From the NCBI GenBank assembly GCA_025936755.1, contig JAICSS010000014.1, positions 1 through 64,000 of the forward strand: 64,000 bases of DNA, written 5' to 3'. The notes beneath the pieces were generated by a model. It searched no databases. It saw only the letters and a program-made list of their open reading frames with translations, and was not told the origin of the DNA. The first letter of the stretch is position 1. Every line of letters begins with the position of its first letter. This stretch comes from Solirubrobacterales bacterium (GTDB lineage: Bacteria > Actinomycetota > Thermoleophilia > Solirubrobacterales > 70-9). The position numbers were made by a program, and so were the translations under genes. Positions 1 through 8,199 of the stretch are shown here, piece by piece.

Positions 1-2468
1 ACGTCGGGCGGCAGCACGTCGATCCCCATCTCCGCGCAGCGGTTGACGAAGAAGGGCACCTTGTCTTTGGTGTTCATCACCGAGGAGATCACCGCCGCCA
101 TGTACTCGGCCGGGTAGTTGGCCTTGAGGTAGGCGGTGCGGTAGGAGATCAGCCCGTAACAGGCGGCGTGGGACTTGTTGAACGAGTAGTCGGCGGCGGC
201 TTCGTTCAGCTTCCAGAGGTCCTGGGCGACCTTGGCGTCGGTGCCGGACTTCGCCAGGCCCTCCATGAACTTGTCCTTCATCGTCGCCATCAGGTCGCGC
301 TTCTTCTTCCCGATCGCCTTGCGCAGGTCGTCCGCCTCGGCGCCGGAGAAGCCGGCCATCTGGCGGGCGATCTGCATCAGCTGCTCCTGGTAGATGACGC
401 AGCCGTGGGTCTCCTTGGTGATCGCTTCCATCCGCGGGTCCGGGTAGCGGACCGTCGAGGGGTCTTTCTTGCCCTTGGCGTAGGTGGGGATGTAGGCCAT
501 CGCCCCGGGCCGGTAGAGAGCGCCGAGGGCGACGATGTCGGCGAACTCGGTGGGCTTCACCCTGCGCAGGGCGTCGCGCATCCCCTCCGACTCGAACTGG
601 AAGACGCCGGTCGAGTCGCCGCCGGCCAGCATCTCGTAGGTCTTGGCGTCGTCGACCGGGATCTGCTCCATGTCGATCCGCTCGCCGCGGGAGCGCTCGA
701 TGATGTCGATCGCGTCCTCGATCACGTCGAGGTTGCGCAGCCCGAGGAAGTCCATCTTCAGCAGCCCGATCTCCTCGATCGGGCCCATCGAGTACTGGGT
801 GACGATCTTGTACTGGCGCTCGGGCTTGCCGGAACCGTTGCCGTTGGCGGCGGCGGGGGCGCTCTTGTCCTCGGCCAGCTGCAGGGGGACGATCTCGTGC
901 AGCGGCCGGTCGGCGATGACGACGGCGGCGGCGTGGATCGAGTTGTTGCGGATGATCCCTTCCAGGCCCTGGGCGACGTCGATGATCTTCTTCGCGTCGG
1001 GTTCGGAGTCGTAGGTCCGTTTCAGCTCCTGCCCGGCCTTCAGGCATTCCTCGAAGGAGGGGCTGCGGCCCATGATCGGCTCCGGGATCTGCTTCGCCAG
1101 GCGGTCGCCGGTGGCGTAGTCGAAGCCGAGCACGCGGGCGGCGTCGCGGGTCGCGGCGCGCGGCGCCATCTTGCCGAAGGTGATGATCTGGGCGACCGAC
1201 TCGCGGCCGTATTTCTCGCCGACGTAGCGGATCATCCGCTCGCGGCCGCGGACCGAGAAGTCGATGTCGATGTCCGGCATCGATTTGCGGCCGGGGTTGA
1301 GGAAGCGCTCGAACATCAATTCGTTCTCGAGCGGGTCGAGGTCAGTGATCTTGAGGCAGTAGGAGACGATCGAGCCGGCGGCCGAACCGCGCCCCGGGCC
1401 GACGGCGATCCCATTCTGCTTCGCGTAGCTGACGAAATCCCAGACGATCAGGAAGTAGGACTCGAACCCCATCTCCTCGATCACCCCGAGCTCGAACTCG
1501 AGCCGCTCGACCGCCTCGGCCGGCGGCGGCTCGCCGTAGCGGGCGCGGAGGCCGTCCATCGCGATCCGCCGCAGCATCGCCCCCGGCTCCTCGCCGTTCT
1601 CGGTCGGGTAGCGCGGCAGCAGCAGCTTGCCGAGCTCGATCTCGATCTCGCAGCGCTCGGCGATCTCCAGCGTCGTCGGCACCGCCTCCGGCCACTCGGC
1701 GAAGGAGTCGGCCATTTCCCGCGAGTCCTTGATGTAGAACTCGTTCGTGTCGAAGCTCATCTTCGGCATCTGCAGGGTCGACTTCGTCTGCACGCAGAGC
1801 AGCGCCGCGTGGTTGTCGAAGTCCTCGCGCCGCAGGTAATGGACGTCGGCGGTCCCGACCAGCGGCCGCCCCAGCTCGCGGGCGAAGCGGACGATCCCCT
1901 CGTTGGCCTTGTCCTGCTCGGGGATTCCGTTCTTCTGCACCTCGAAGTAGACCTGCTCGGGGCCGAAGGCCTGGATCAGGTCGTCGAGGTGGGCGCGGGC
2001 GTCGTCCTCGCGCTCTTCGACGAGGCGGCGGCAGAAGCGGGACTGCAGGCAGCCGGTGAGGACGATGACGCCCTCGGCGTGCTGGGAGAGCAGCTCCATG
2101 TCGACGTTGGCCTTGCCGCGGGAGAAGCCTTCGAGGAAGCCGGCGGAGGTGAGCTTGACCAGGTTGGCGAAGCCCTCGTTCGTCTCGGCCAGCAGGGTCA
2201 GGTGGTTGCGCTCGTAGCGCGTCTGCTCCCTGATCGCCCTGCGATCGTCGACGAGGTAGGCCTCGAGCCCGGCGATCGGCTTGATTCCCTGCTTCTTGCA
2301 GGCCTTGTAGAGGTCGACGGCGCCGTTCATGACGCCGTGGTCGGTGAGGCCGAGGGCCGGCTGGTCGAGCTCGGCGGCCCGTGCCGCCATCGCGTCGATC
2401 TTGCAGGCGCCGTCGAGCAGCGAGTACTCGCTGTGGGCATGGAGGTGTACGGCGGACCCGGCGCTCAT
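1..2468 (-). CDS. dnaE: DNA polymerase III subunit alpha, C-terminal part missing (window edge)
   Basis: Catalytic alpha subunit of the replicative DNA polymerase. The N-terminus, read leftward from an ATG at 2468, begins with a PHP-domain signature (HLHAHSEYSLLDGACKI, residues about 7-23). The frame stays open to position 1, where it reads NTKDKVPFFVNRCAEMGI, a stretch typical of the fingers/palm region. About 822 residues are present out of the 1,150-1,200 usual for the family, so the rest lies beyond the window. The PHP start and the lack of an exonuclease domain point to the DnaE1 type rather than PolC. The gene stands apart from the gene downstream of its start by about 120 bp, which probably holds its promoter. 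Confidence 0.95.
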   Translation of the reverse strand, partial: MSAGSAVHLHAHSEYSLLDGACKIDAMAARAAELDQPALGLTDHGVMNGAVDLYKACKKQGIKPIAGLEAYLVDDRRAIREQTRYERNHLTLLAETNEGFANLVKLTSAGFLEGFSRGKANVDMELLSQHAEGVIVLTGCLQSRFCRRLVEEREDDARAHLDDLIQAFGPEQVYFEVQKNGIPEQDKANEGIVRFARELGRPLVGTADVHYLRREDFDNHAALLCVQTKSTLQMPKMSFDTNEFYIKDSREMADSFAEWPEAVPTTLEIAERCEIEIELGKLLLPRYPTENGEEPGAMLRRIAMDGLRARYGEPPPAEAVERLEFELGVIEEMGFESYFLIVWDFVSYAKQNGIAVGPGRGSAAGSIVSYCLKITDLDPLENELMFERFLNPGRKSMPDIDIDFSVRGRERMIRYVGEKYGRESVAQIITFGKMAPRAATRDAARVLGFDYATGDRLAKQIPEPIMGRSPSFEECLKAGQELKRTYDSEPDAKKIIDVAQGLEGIIRNNSIHAAAVVIADRPLHEIVPLQLAEDKSAPAAANGNGSGKPERQYKIVTQYSMGPIEEIGLLKMDFLGLRNLDVIEDAIDIIERSRGERIDMEQIPVDDAKTYEMLAGGDSTGVFQFESEGMRDALRRVKPTEFADIVALGALYRPGAMAYIPTYAKGKKDPSTVRYPDPRMEAITKETHGCVIYQEQLMQIARQMAGFSGAEADDLRKAIGKKKRDLMATMKDKFMEGLAKSGTDAKVAQDLWKLNEAAADYSFNKSHAACYGLISYRTAYLKANYPAEYMAAVISSVMNTKDKVPFFVNRCAEMGIDVLPPD

Positions 2469-2511
2469 CGAGGTCTTCGATGATGCCAATCCGGGCAGAT
2501 GTAACGGCTGG

Positions 2512-2543
2512 GTTTCGTCCCCTTTTGCGCGACTTACGCGACA
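2512..2543. repeat. possible degenerate copy of the 41-bp palindromic repeat
   Basis: This intergenic stretch upstream of dnaE matches the right two thirds of the 41-bp repeats at 14056-14096 and 20733-20773. It shares TGCGCGACT and GCGACAC in the same order, preceded by a TTC-TCCCC run. By eye about 24 of 31 positions agree with the 14056 copy when one gap is allowed. The left arm is not recognisable. It could be a decayed copy or chance similarity in GC-rich DNA. Confidence 0.4.
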
Positions 2544-2589
2544 CTCGTGCCGGCGGTTTTCGCGGAAGCTCCGCGGTCGGAGCGCGAGG

Positions 2590-3612
2590 CTAGCCGCAGA
2601 CCCAGGCGCTGGGGCCGGAGTCGGCCCAGATTTCGGCGGCGATCCGGTCCTGTTCGGCCTTCGGCGCGTTCTGCGGTTCGCCCTGGCCGCCGTAGAGGTC
2701 CCAGGTCGAGGGCAGGATCTGGTAGGCGCCGCCGGCCCCGCTGGAGGGGTTGAGAGCGCTGTAGTTGCCGCCCGACTCGCACATCACGATGTAGGTCGGG
2801 ATCGAGTAGGGGCCGCCGAGCCAGCGGCCGACCTCTTCTTCGGCTTCGGCTTCCGATTCGGCCAGGCGCGCTTCCTGCAGCTGGCCCACCCAGGAGGAGA
2901 TGTCGGATTTCAGCGTCGCCAGCGAGGCTTCGCGGCTGGCGTCGAGCGACTGCAGGCGGGCGGCCGCGGCCTGGGCGGCTTCGCGGACCGCGGCGATTTC
3001 CTCGCGGGCGGCTTCGAGCCGTTCGTCGTAGGCGATCGCCTCCGCCTTCAGGTCGGCGACGGCCAGCACCTGCCGGTGCACCGCCGCCCGCACCTCGGCG
3101 ACCCGGTCGGCGAGGGCGCTGTCGGCTTCGGAGATCGCCCGCAGGTAGTCGCTCTGGGTGACGAGGTCCTCGTAGTCGCCGGCGCCGAGGACGAGGTCGG
3201 CGGTGCTCGGCATGCCGCTCTCGTAGATCGCGACGAGCCGCCCCGCGAGCACGCGCCGGGAGCGCCGCAGCCGCGCCTTCTCGATCGCCAGCCGGTGCTG
3301 GGTCAGCTCCAGCTTTCGAGCCAGCTCGGCGGCGTGCGCGCGGCCTTCGGCCAGCAGCGCGGTCAGTTCTTCCTCTTCGGCGGCCGCTTCCTTCGCTTCG
3401 GCTTCGGCGCTCGCCAGCTCGGCCGTCGTCGCCTGCAGCTGCGAGGCGAGCGAGCCGGCGTCGTCGCGGGCGGAGGCGAGCTTCGCTTCCAGCTGCCCGG
3501 CTTCGGTCGCGCTGGCCCTGCCGGCGGTGGCTGCGAGGATCGCCAGCAGCGCGCAGAGGCACGCCGCGGCGCAGATCTTCAGCAGATCTTTTCGGACTTC
3601 GAACGGCCGCAC
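2590..3612 (-). CDS. secreted coiled-coil protein with Rpf/transglycosylase-like C-terminal domain
   Basis: Likely cell-wall muralytic protein acting outside the membrane. Residues 1-35 form a signal peptide (basic start, hydrophobic LCALLAILAATAG, ASA before cleavage). Residues about 37-245 are heptad-rich coiled coil like the N-terminal regions of PcsB or CwlO proteins. Residues about 250-340 resemble the resuscitation-promoting-factor fold: MCESGGNYSALNP with the expected catalytic Glu, GGAYQILPSTWDLYGG, and a C-terminal SAWVCG whose Cys could pair with the Cys next to the Glu. Coiled coil and Rpf-like domain in one protein suggest regulated peptidoglycan cleavage, perhaps under an FtsEX-like system; that link is inference. 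Confidence 0.8.
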   Translation of the reverse strand: MRPFEVRKDLLKICAAACLCALLAILAATAGRASATEAGQLEAKLASARDDAGSLASQLQATTAELASAEAEAKEAAAEEEELTALLAEGRAHAAELARKLELTQHRLAIEKARLRRSRRVLAGRLVAIYESGMPSTADLVLGAGDYEDLVTQSDYLRAISEADSALADRVAEVRAAVHRQVLAVADLKAEAIAYDERLEAAREEIAAVREAAQAAAARLQSLDASREASLATLKSDISSWVGQLQEARLAESEAEAEEEVGRWLGGPYSIPTYIVMCESGGNYSALNPSSGAGGAYQILPSTWDLYGGQGEPQNAPKAEQDRIAAEIWADSGPSAWVCG

Positions 3613-3684
3613 AGAGCGGCGAGGCTACCGAGGCGACCCCGAAATCCCTGCAAGTCGACGATAACCCGCAAGCGAAGTTGCGAA

Positions 3685-3840
3685 TCAGCCTTCTGGGGCT
3701 TCGCGCGTCGCCAGGTAGGCGACGGCCGCGACGACGGCGACGCCGAGCGCCCCGAGCGCGATCCGCGACTCGCGCCGGTAGCGGCGGCGCAGGTAGCCGA
3801 TGGCGAACTTGAGCGTGACCCTGCCGATGCGGTTGTACAT
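3685..3840 (-). CDS. 51-residue basic single-helix membrane protein coupled to argG
   Basis: The ATG at 3840 overlaps the argG stop codon in a TGATG arrangement, so translation is probably coupled. The product has a basic N-terminal half (MYNRIGRVTLKFAIGYLRRR) followed by one hydrophobic helix (IALGALGVAVVAAVAYLA) and a short tail. No family is recognised. The positive charge before the helix suggests that the N-terminus stays in the cytoplasm. Its position at the end of the arginine run does not by itself imply a role in arginine synthesis. Confidence 0.6.
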   Translation of the reverse strand: MYNRIGRVTLKFAIGYLRRRYRRESRIALGALGVAVVAAVAYLATREAPEG

Positions 3841-5108
3841 CAGCTCTCCCCCCGCTGGCGCAGGCGGTGCGCCATCCGCGACTGCAGCGACCAGATCTCG
3901 ATGAAGCCGGGCGAGGCGTTCTGGTCGAAGAGGCCGCCGGACTCCGAGAAGGTCGCCAGCTCGGCGTCGTAGACGGCGTTGGCCGAGGAGCGGGTGACGA
4001 CGCGGACGCTGCCCTTGAAGAGACGGAGGCCGATCTCGCCGCTGACCTGGGCGCTGACCGCATTCATGTAGGCGTCGAGGTCCGAGCGCAGCGGCTCCCA
4101 CCAGAGGCCGGCGTAGACGAGGTAGCCCCACTTCTGGTCGAGCGCGGGCTTGAACTGGTTCTGGTGGATCGTCCCGACCAGCCGCTCCAGCTCCTCGTGG
4201 GCGGTGAGGACGATCGCCGCCGCCGGCACCTCGTAGATGTCGCGCACCTTGAGGCCGACGATCCGGTCCTCGATGTGGTCGACGATGCCGACCCCGTGGC
4301 GGCAGCCGATCTCGGCCGCCCTTTCCAGCAGCTCGACCAGGCCCAGGCGCTCGCCGTTCAGCGAGACCGGGACGCCGGCCTCGAAGCCGACCGTCACCGT
4401 CTCCGCCTCGTCGGGCGCCTCCTCGGGGCGCGTCACCAGCTGGAAGACGTCGTCCTCGGGCGCGTGGTCGAGGTCCTCGATCCAGCGGCCCTCCGAGGAG
4501 CGGCCCCAGAGGTTGTCGTCGATCGAGTAGGGCGCGACCTCGGTCCCGCCCTTGACCGGGATCCCGTTTTCGCGGGCGTAGGCGATCTCCTCCTCGCGGC
4601 CCATCTCCCAGGAGCGGACCGGGGCGATCGTCTTCAGCTCCGGCGCCAGGGTGGCGACCGTGGCCTCGATCCGGACCTGGTCGTTGCCCTTGCCGGTGCA
4701 GCCGTGGGCGATCGTGTCGCAGTCGCTCCGGCGCGCGTACTCGACCGCGAGCTGGGCGATCAGCGGCCGGCCGAGGGCGGTGAAGAGCGGGTAGCCGTTG
4801 CCGTAGACGGCATTGGCCTTGATCGCCGGGGCGACGAACTCGGCGGCGAAGCGCTCGCGGGCGTCGACCACGTGGCACTCGACCGCGCCCAGCTGCTTCG
4901 CCTTCGCCTCGATCACCCCGTAGTCCTCGCCCGGCTGGCCGAGGTTGACCGTGAGGCAGACCACCTCGGCTTCGTAGTGGTCCTGGATCCACTTCAGCAT
5001 CACGCTGGTGTCGAGCCCGCCCGAGTAGAGCAGGAGGACCCGGTCGACGCTGGCCGGATCCGCCTCGTAGGTGGCGGTCGGCTGGAAATGAGGTTGATCG
5101 GCGCTCAC
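3840..5108 (-). CDS. argG: argininosuccinate synthase
   Basis: Joins citrulline and aspartate using ATP to give argininosuccinate, the penultimate step of arginine synthesis. The 422-residue length fits the family. The N-terminal PP-loop (LLYSGGLDTSVMLKWIQ, residues about 26-42) binds ATP. AHGCTGKGNDQVRIE and the substrate-binding WGRSSEGRW are also present. It is the last arginine gene of a minus-strand run starting with argC, and is separated from argD by two genes that are not arginine enzymes. No argH follows it here. Confidence 0.96.
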   Translation of the reverse strand: MSADQPHFQPTATYEADPASVDRVLLLYSGGLDTSVMLKWIQDHYEAEVVCLTVNLGQPGEDYGVIEAKAKQLGAVECHVVDARERFAAEFVAPAIKANAVYGNGYPLFTALGRPLIAQLAVEYARRSDCDTIAHGCTGKGNDQVRIEATVATLAPELKTIAPVRSWEMGREEEIAYARENGIPVKGGTEVAPYSIDDNLWGRSSEGRWIEDLDHAPEDDVFQLVTRPEEAPDEAETVTVGFEAGVPVSLNGERLGLVELLERAAEIGCRHGVGIVDHIEDRIVGLKVRDIYEVPAAAIVLTAHEELERLVGTIHQNQFKPALDQKWGYLVYAGLWWEPLRSDLDAYMNAVSAQVSGEIGLRLFKGSVRVVTRSSANAVYDAELATFSESGGLFDQNASPGFIEIWSLQSRMAHRLRQRGES

Positions 5109-5147
5109 GGGGCGGGAAGTCTCGCACGCCGCCCGCGAAGAGGACTT

Positions 5148-5525
5148 CTAGGGGACTTCCACTCCTCCGGAGCCGCCTTCTTCGCCTTCTTCGGGTTCTT
5201 CGGCGGGCGCTTCTTCTTCGGCTTCTTCTTCCGGAGCTTCTTCGTCTTCTTCGAGCGACGGTTCTTCTTCCTCTTCGGGCGTCGTCGATTCCGTCGTCGT
5301 GGTGGTCGAGCTTTCGGTCGTGGTCGAGGATTCGAGCGCCGGCACGGTCGAGGTTTCGCCGCCGCCGTCGTTGCCGGCGATCACGATCACCGCGATCAGC
5401 AGGCCGACGATCACCGCGACGAGGGCGGCGACGAGGAGACGCATGTTGCCGCGGGGGCGGTCGCCGCCGGGCCCGCCGGGCCCACGGTCTTCCGGTCCCA
5501 TCAGGCGAGTCGGGTCCTCGTGCAT
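5148..5525 (-). CDS. single-pass membrane protein with Thr/Ser/Glu-rich tail
   Basis: A 125-residue protein: a Gly/Pro/Asp-rich cytoplasmic start (residues 1-28), one strong transmembrane helix (LLVAALVAVIVGLLIAVIVIAG, about 30-51), then a low-complexity outer region rich in Thr/Ser and then Glu/Pro. The extracellular tail looks disordered and very acidic. No known family is recognised. It starts only 3 nt after the stop of the coiled-coil gene upstream, so the two are very probably co-transcribed and perhaps work together at the envelope. Confidence 0.7.
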   Translation of the reverse strand: MHEDPTRLMGPEDRGPGGPGGDRPRGNMRLLVAALVAVIVGLLIAVIVIAGNDGGGETSTVPALESSTTTESSTTTTTESTTPEEEEEPSLEEDEEAPEEEAEEEAPAEEPEEGEEGGSGGVEVP

Positions 5526-5528
5526 CGT

Positions 5529-6110
5529 CTACCGCTCCTCCGGTCCGAGAATGGCGTCGAGGATCGCATCGGCGTCCTCGATCTCGAACCCGTTTCGAAG
5601 CCGCTCGGCGATCTCCTCTCTGCTGCTGCCGGAAACCGCCATCTGGGTGGCGAGGAGCCGGGCGCCGGGGGCGTCGGGGGATCGCCCGGGGGGATCGGGC
5701 GGCGGGCCCCCCTCGACCGGGACCGCCCGCAGGCGCGGCGTCTCCTCGGGTCCCCCCGGCTCGCGCGGTTCGTCCGGCTCGGGCGGCTCCCCCGGCTCGA
5801 TCCGCTCCCTCGCCGCTTCCAGCGTCACCTGCAGCCGCTCGGCCTCCTGCCGCAGGGAGATCGCCTGGCCGAGCAGGGTCTCGATCAGGTCGCCGAGCTC
5901 GCCGGCCCGCCCCTCGTTCATCCGCTCGGCCTCCGCCCGCGCCTGCGCCAGGTAGCGGCGCGCCTGCGTTTCGGCGTCGTCGATCACGCTCTCGGCGGCG
6001 CGCTCGGCCGCCTCGACGATCGCCTCGAGCCGTTCGGCGGTGTCGGCGCGGAGCGCTTTTTGGGAGCGCTGTCTCTTCGAGATGTCGGTGGGCTTGCCGC
6101 CGCGGCTCAT
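5529..6110 (-). CDS. coiled-coil protein between argD and argG
   Basis: The ATG at 6110 overlaps the argD stop as ATGA, so the two are translationally coupled. The product (193 residues) has a basic N-terminus, a long Ala/Glu/Arg coiled coil (about 20-105, with AERLEAIVEAAERAAESVIDD), a Pro/Glu-rich linker (about 108-145) and a short C-terminal helical segment. The coil resembles DivIVA-like or ATP-synthase-b-like helices but carries no diagnostic motif. With the membrane protein next to it, this may be a small envelope or scaffold pair lodged in the arginine operon. Confidence 0.65.
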   Translation of the reverse strand: MSRGGKPTDISKRQRSQKALRADTAERLEAIVEAAERAAESVIDDAETQARRYLAQARAEAERMNEGRAGELGDLIETLLGQAISLRQEAERLQVTLEAARERIEPGEPPEPDEPREPGGPEETPRLRAVPVEGGPPPDPPGRSPDAPGARLLATQMAVSGSSREEIAERLRNGFEIEDADAILDAILGPEER

Positions 6111-7318
6111 CGCCCGCGGAAGGCTAGAAGGGATTCCTCGATCAGGCCAACCGCGTGGTCGACGTGGTCGGAATCGATCACCAGCGGCGGCAGCAGGCGC
6201 AGCGAGTCGGGCCTCGGCGCGTTGACGACGAGGCCGCGCCCGAGCAGGTCGGCGCCGACGGCGGCGGCGTCGATTCCCTCCTCGAGGCCGACGCCGACCA
6301 TCAGGCCGCGGCCACGGGTCTCCGTGACGCCCGCGAGCGCTTCCAGCTTCTCGCGGAGGTAGGCGCCGAGCTCGCGCACGCGGCGCAGCAGGACCGGGTC
6401 GTCGACGACGTCGAGGACGGCGATCGCGGCGGCGGTGGCGACGGGGCCGCCGGCGAAGGTCGAGCCGTGGTCGCCGGGCGCCAGCACCTCCGCCGCGGCC
6501 GGCCCGGTGACGCAGGCGCCGATCGGATAGCCGCCGCCGAGCGCCTTGGCGCTGGTGATCACGTCCGGGCGGACGGGCGTCTGCTCGTAAGCCCAGAGCG
6601 AGCCGGTGCGGCCGACCCCGGTCTGGATCTCGTCGAAGATCAAGAGCGCCCCCGCCTCGTCGCAGGCCTGCCGCGCCGCCAGCAGCGCCTCGTCGGAGAT
6701 CGGGAAGACGCCGGACTCGCCCTGGATCGGCTCGATCAGGACCGCGGCGGTGCCCTCGCCGACCGCCTCGCGCAGCGCCCCCGCGTCGTTGCGGGGCACC
6801 GCGCGGAAGCCGGCCAGCATCGGTCCCAGGGCCTCGTTCGCCGCCAGGGCCGGGGTCGCCGCCAGGGCGCCGTAGGTGCGGCCGTGGAAGTCGCTCTCGA
6901 AGCTGACGATCTCCGGCGCGCTCACGCCCCGCGCGTGGGCGTGCTTGCGGGCGATCTTGATCGCGCACTCGTTCGCCTCGGTGCCGGAGTTGGAGAAGAA
7001 GACGCGGCCGCCGAGGCTCGACTCCGACAGCCGCTCGGCCAGCCGCGCCATCGGCTCGGTGTAGAAGAGGTTGGAGACGTGCATCAGCCGCTGGGACTGC
7101 TCGTTGACGGCCTCGACCACGTCGGGGTGGCAGTGCCCGACCGAGCAGACCGAGATCCCGGTGAGGAAGTCGAGATAGCGCTTGCCCTCGGCGTCCCAGA
7201 GCAGCGCCCCCTCGCCGCGGACGAAGTCCACCGGCGCCCGCCTGTAGGTCCGCATCAGGTAGCGCTCCTCGAGCGCCCGCGCCTGCTCGAACCCGATCTC
7301 GCGCGTGGCGTCGGTCAA
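6107..7318 (-). CDS. argD: acetylornithine aminotransferase
   Basis: PLP-dependent class III transaminase that makes N-acetylornithine from the semialdehyde released by ArgC. The 403 residues match the family. Visible features are FFSNSGTEANECAIKIARK, the FDEIQTGVGRTG block carrying the PLP-binding Asp, and SAKALGGGYPIG with the Schiff-base Lys. It overlaps argB upstream by 4 nt and the next gene downstream by 4 nt. Confidence 0.95.
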   Translation of the reverse strand: MTDATREIGFEQARALEERYLMRTYRRAPVDFVRGEGALLWDAEGKRYLDFLTGISVCSVGHCHPDVVEAVNEQSQRLMHVSNLFYTEPMARLAERLSESSLGGRVFFSNSGTEANECAIKIARKHAHARGVSAPEIVSFESDFHGRTYGALAATPALAANEALGPMLAGFRAVPRNDAGALREAVGEGTAAVLIEPIQGESGVFPISDEALLAARQACDEAGALLIFDEIQTGVGRTGSLWAYEQTPVRPDVITSAKALGGGYPIGACVTGPAAAEVLAPGDHGSTFAGGPVATAAAIAVLDVVDDPVLLRRVRELGAYLREKLEALAGVTETRGRGLMVGVGLEEGIDAAAVGADLLGRGLVVNAPRPDSLRLLPPLVIDSDHVDHAVGLIEESLLAFRGR

Positions 7319-8199
7319 GGAGTCACCATCGTGCCGATGCCCGCGTCGGTGAAGAGCTCCAGCAGGAGGCTGTGCGGGATCCGGCCGTCGATGATGTGGG
7401 CGGACTGGGCGCCGCCGCGGATCGCGTCGGCGCAGGCCTGCAGCTTCGGCCGCATCCCCCCCTCCAGGCTCGCCAGCCTCGCGTCGACCTCCTCGACGGT
7501 GGCGCGTGAGATCAGCGAGCCCTCGTCGGCGGGATCCTCGAACCAGCCTTCGACGTCGGTGAGGAAGACCGCCTTGTGGGCGCCGATCGCGGCGGCGACC
7601 TTGCCCGCCGCCTCGTCGGCGTTGACGTTGTAGGACTGGCCGCCGCGGTCGGAGGCCGAGGAGGCGATCACCGGGATGTAGTCGGCGGCGATGTGCTGCA
7701 GGACGTCGACGTCCACCCGATCGATCGAGCCGACGAAACCGACCTGCTCGGCGTTCGCCACCGGCGAGACCTCGAACAGGTTCCCGTCCTCGCCGGAGAG
7801 ACCGACGGCGGCCTGGCCGTGCCGGTTCAGCCGCTGGACGATTTCGGAGTTCAGCTTCCCGGCGAGGACCATCTGCGCCACCTCGACGGTCTCGGCGTCG
7901 GAGACCCGCAGGCCCTCGTGGAAGCGGACCGGCAGGTCGAGCTTCTCCATGTAGCGGGTGATCTCCGGGCCGCCGCCGTGGACGATCACCGGGTTGAGGC
8001 CGACGTACTTGAGCAGGACGACGTCGGTGGCGAAGGCGTCGCGCAGCTCGTCCTCGAGCATCGCCGCGCCGCCGTACTTGATCACGATCGTGCGGCCGTG
8101 GAACTCGCGGATGTAGGGGAGCGCCTCCAGCAGGGTGGCGACGCTGCCGCTGTCGTAGCGGGTGTTTTCGGGGCGATTCATGTTGGTGGCGGCGCTCAC
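7315..8199 (-). CDS. argB: acetylglutamate kinase
   Basis: Phosphorylates N-acetylglutamate, the second step of arginine synthesis. The 294-residue amino-acid-kinase fold shows TIVIKYGGAAM (phosphate-binding Lys and glycines) and NPVIVHGGGPEI near the N-terminus, and NVNADEAAGKVAAAIGA in the ATP-binding half. The N-terminal helix before the kinase core (residues 1-30) is of the kind found in arginine-inhibited hexameric enzymes, so feedback inhibition is likely. It overlaps argJ and argD by 4 nt each. Confidence 0.95.
   Translation of the reverse strand: MSAATNMNRPENTRYDSGSVATLLEALPYIREFHGRTIVIKYGGAAMLEDELRDAFATDVVLLKYVGLNPVIVHGGGPEITRYMEKLDLPVRFHEGLRVSDAETVEVAQMVLAGKLNSEIVQRLNRHGQAAVGLSGEDGNLFEVSPVANAEQVGFVGSIDRVDVDVLQHIAADYIPVIASSASDRGGQSYNVNADEAAGKVAAAIGAHKAVFLTDVEGWFEDPADEGSLISRATVEEVDARLASLEGGMRPKLQACADAIRGGAQSAHIIDGRIPHSLLLELFTDAGIGTMVTP

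Noticed and set aside
168-2483. 771-codon plus-strand frame across dnaE
   Set aside because: It mirrors the dnaE codons; the minus strand has clear polymerase motifs.
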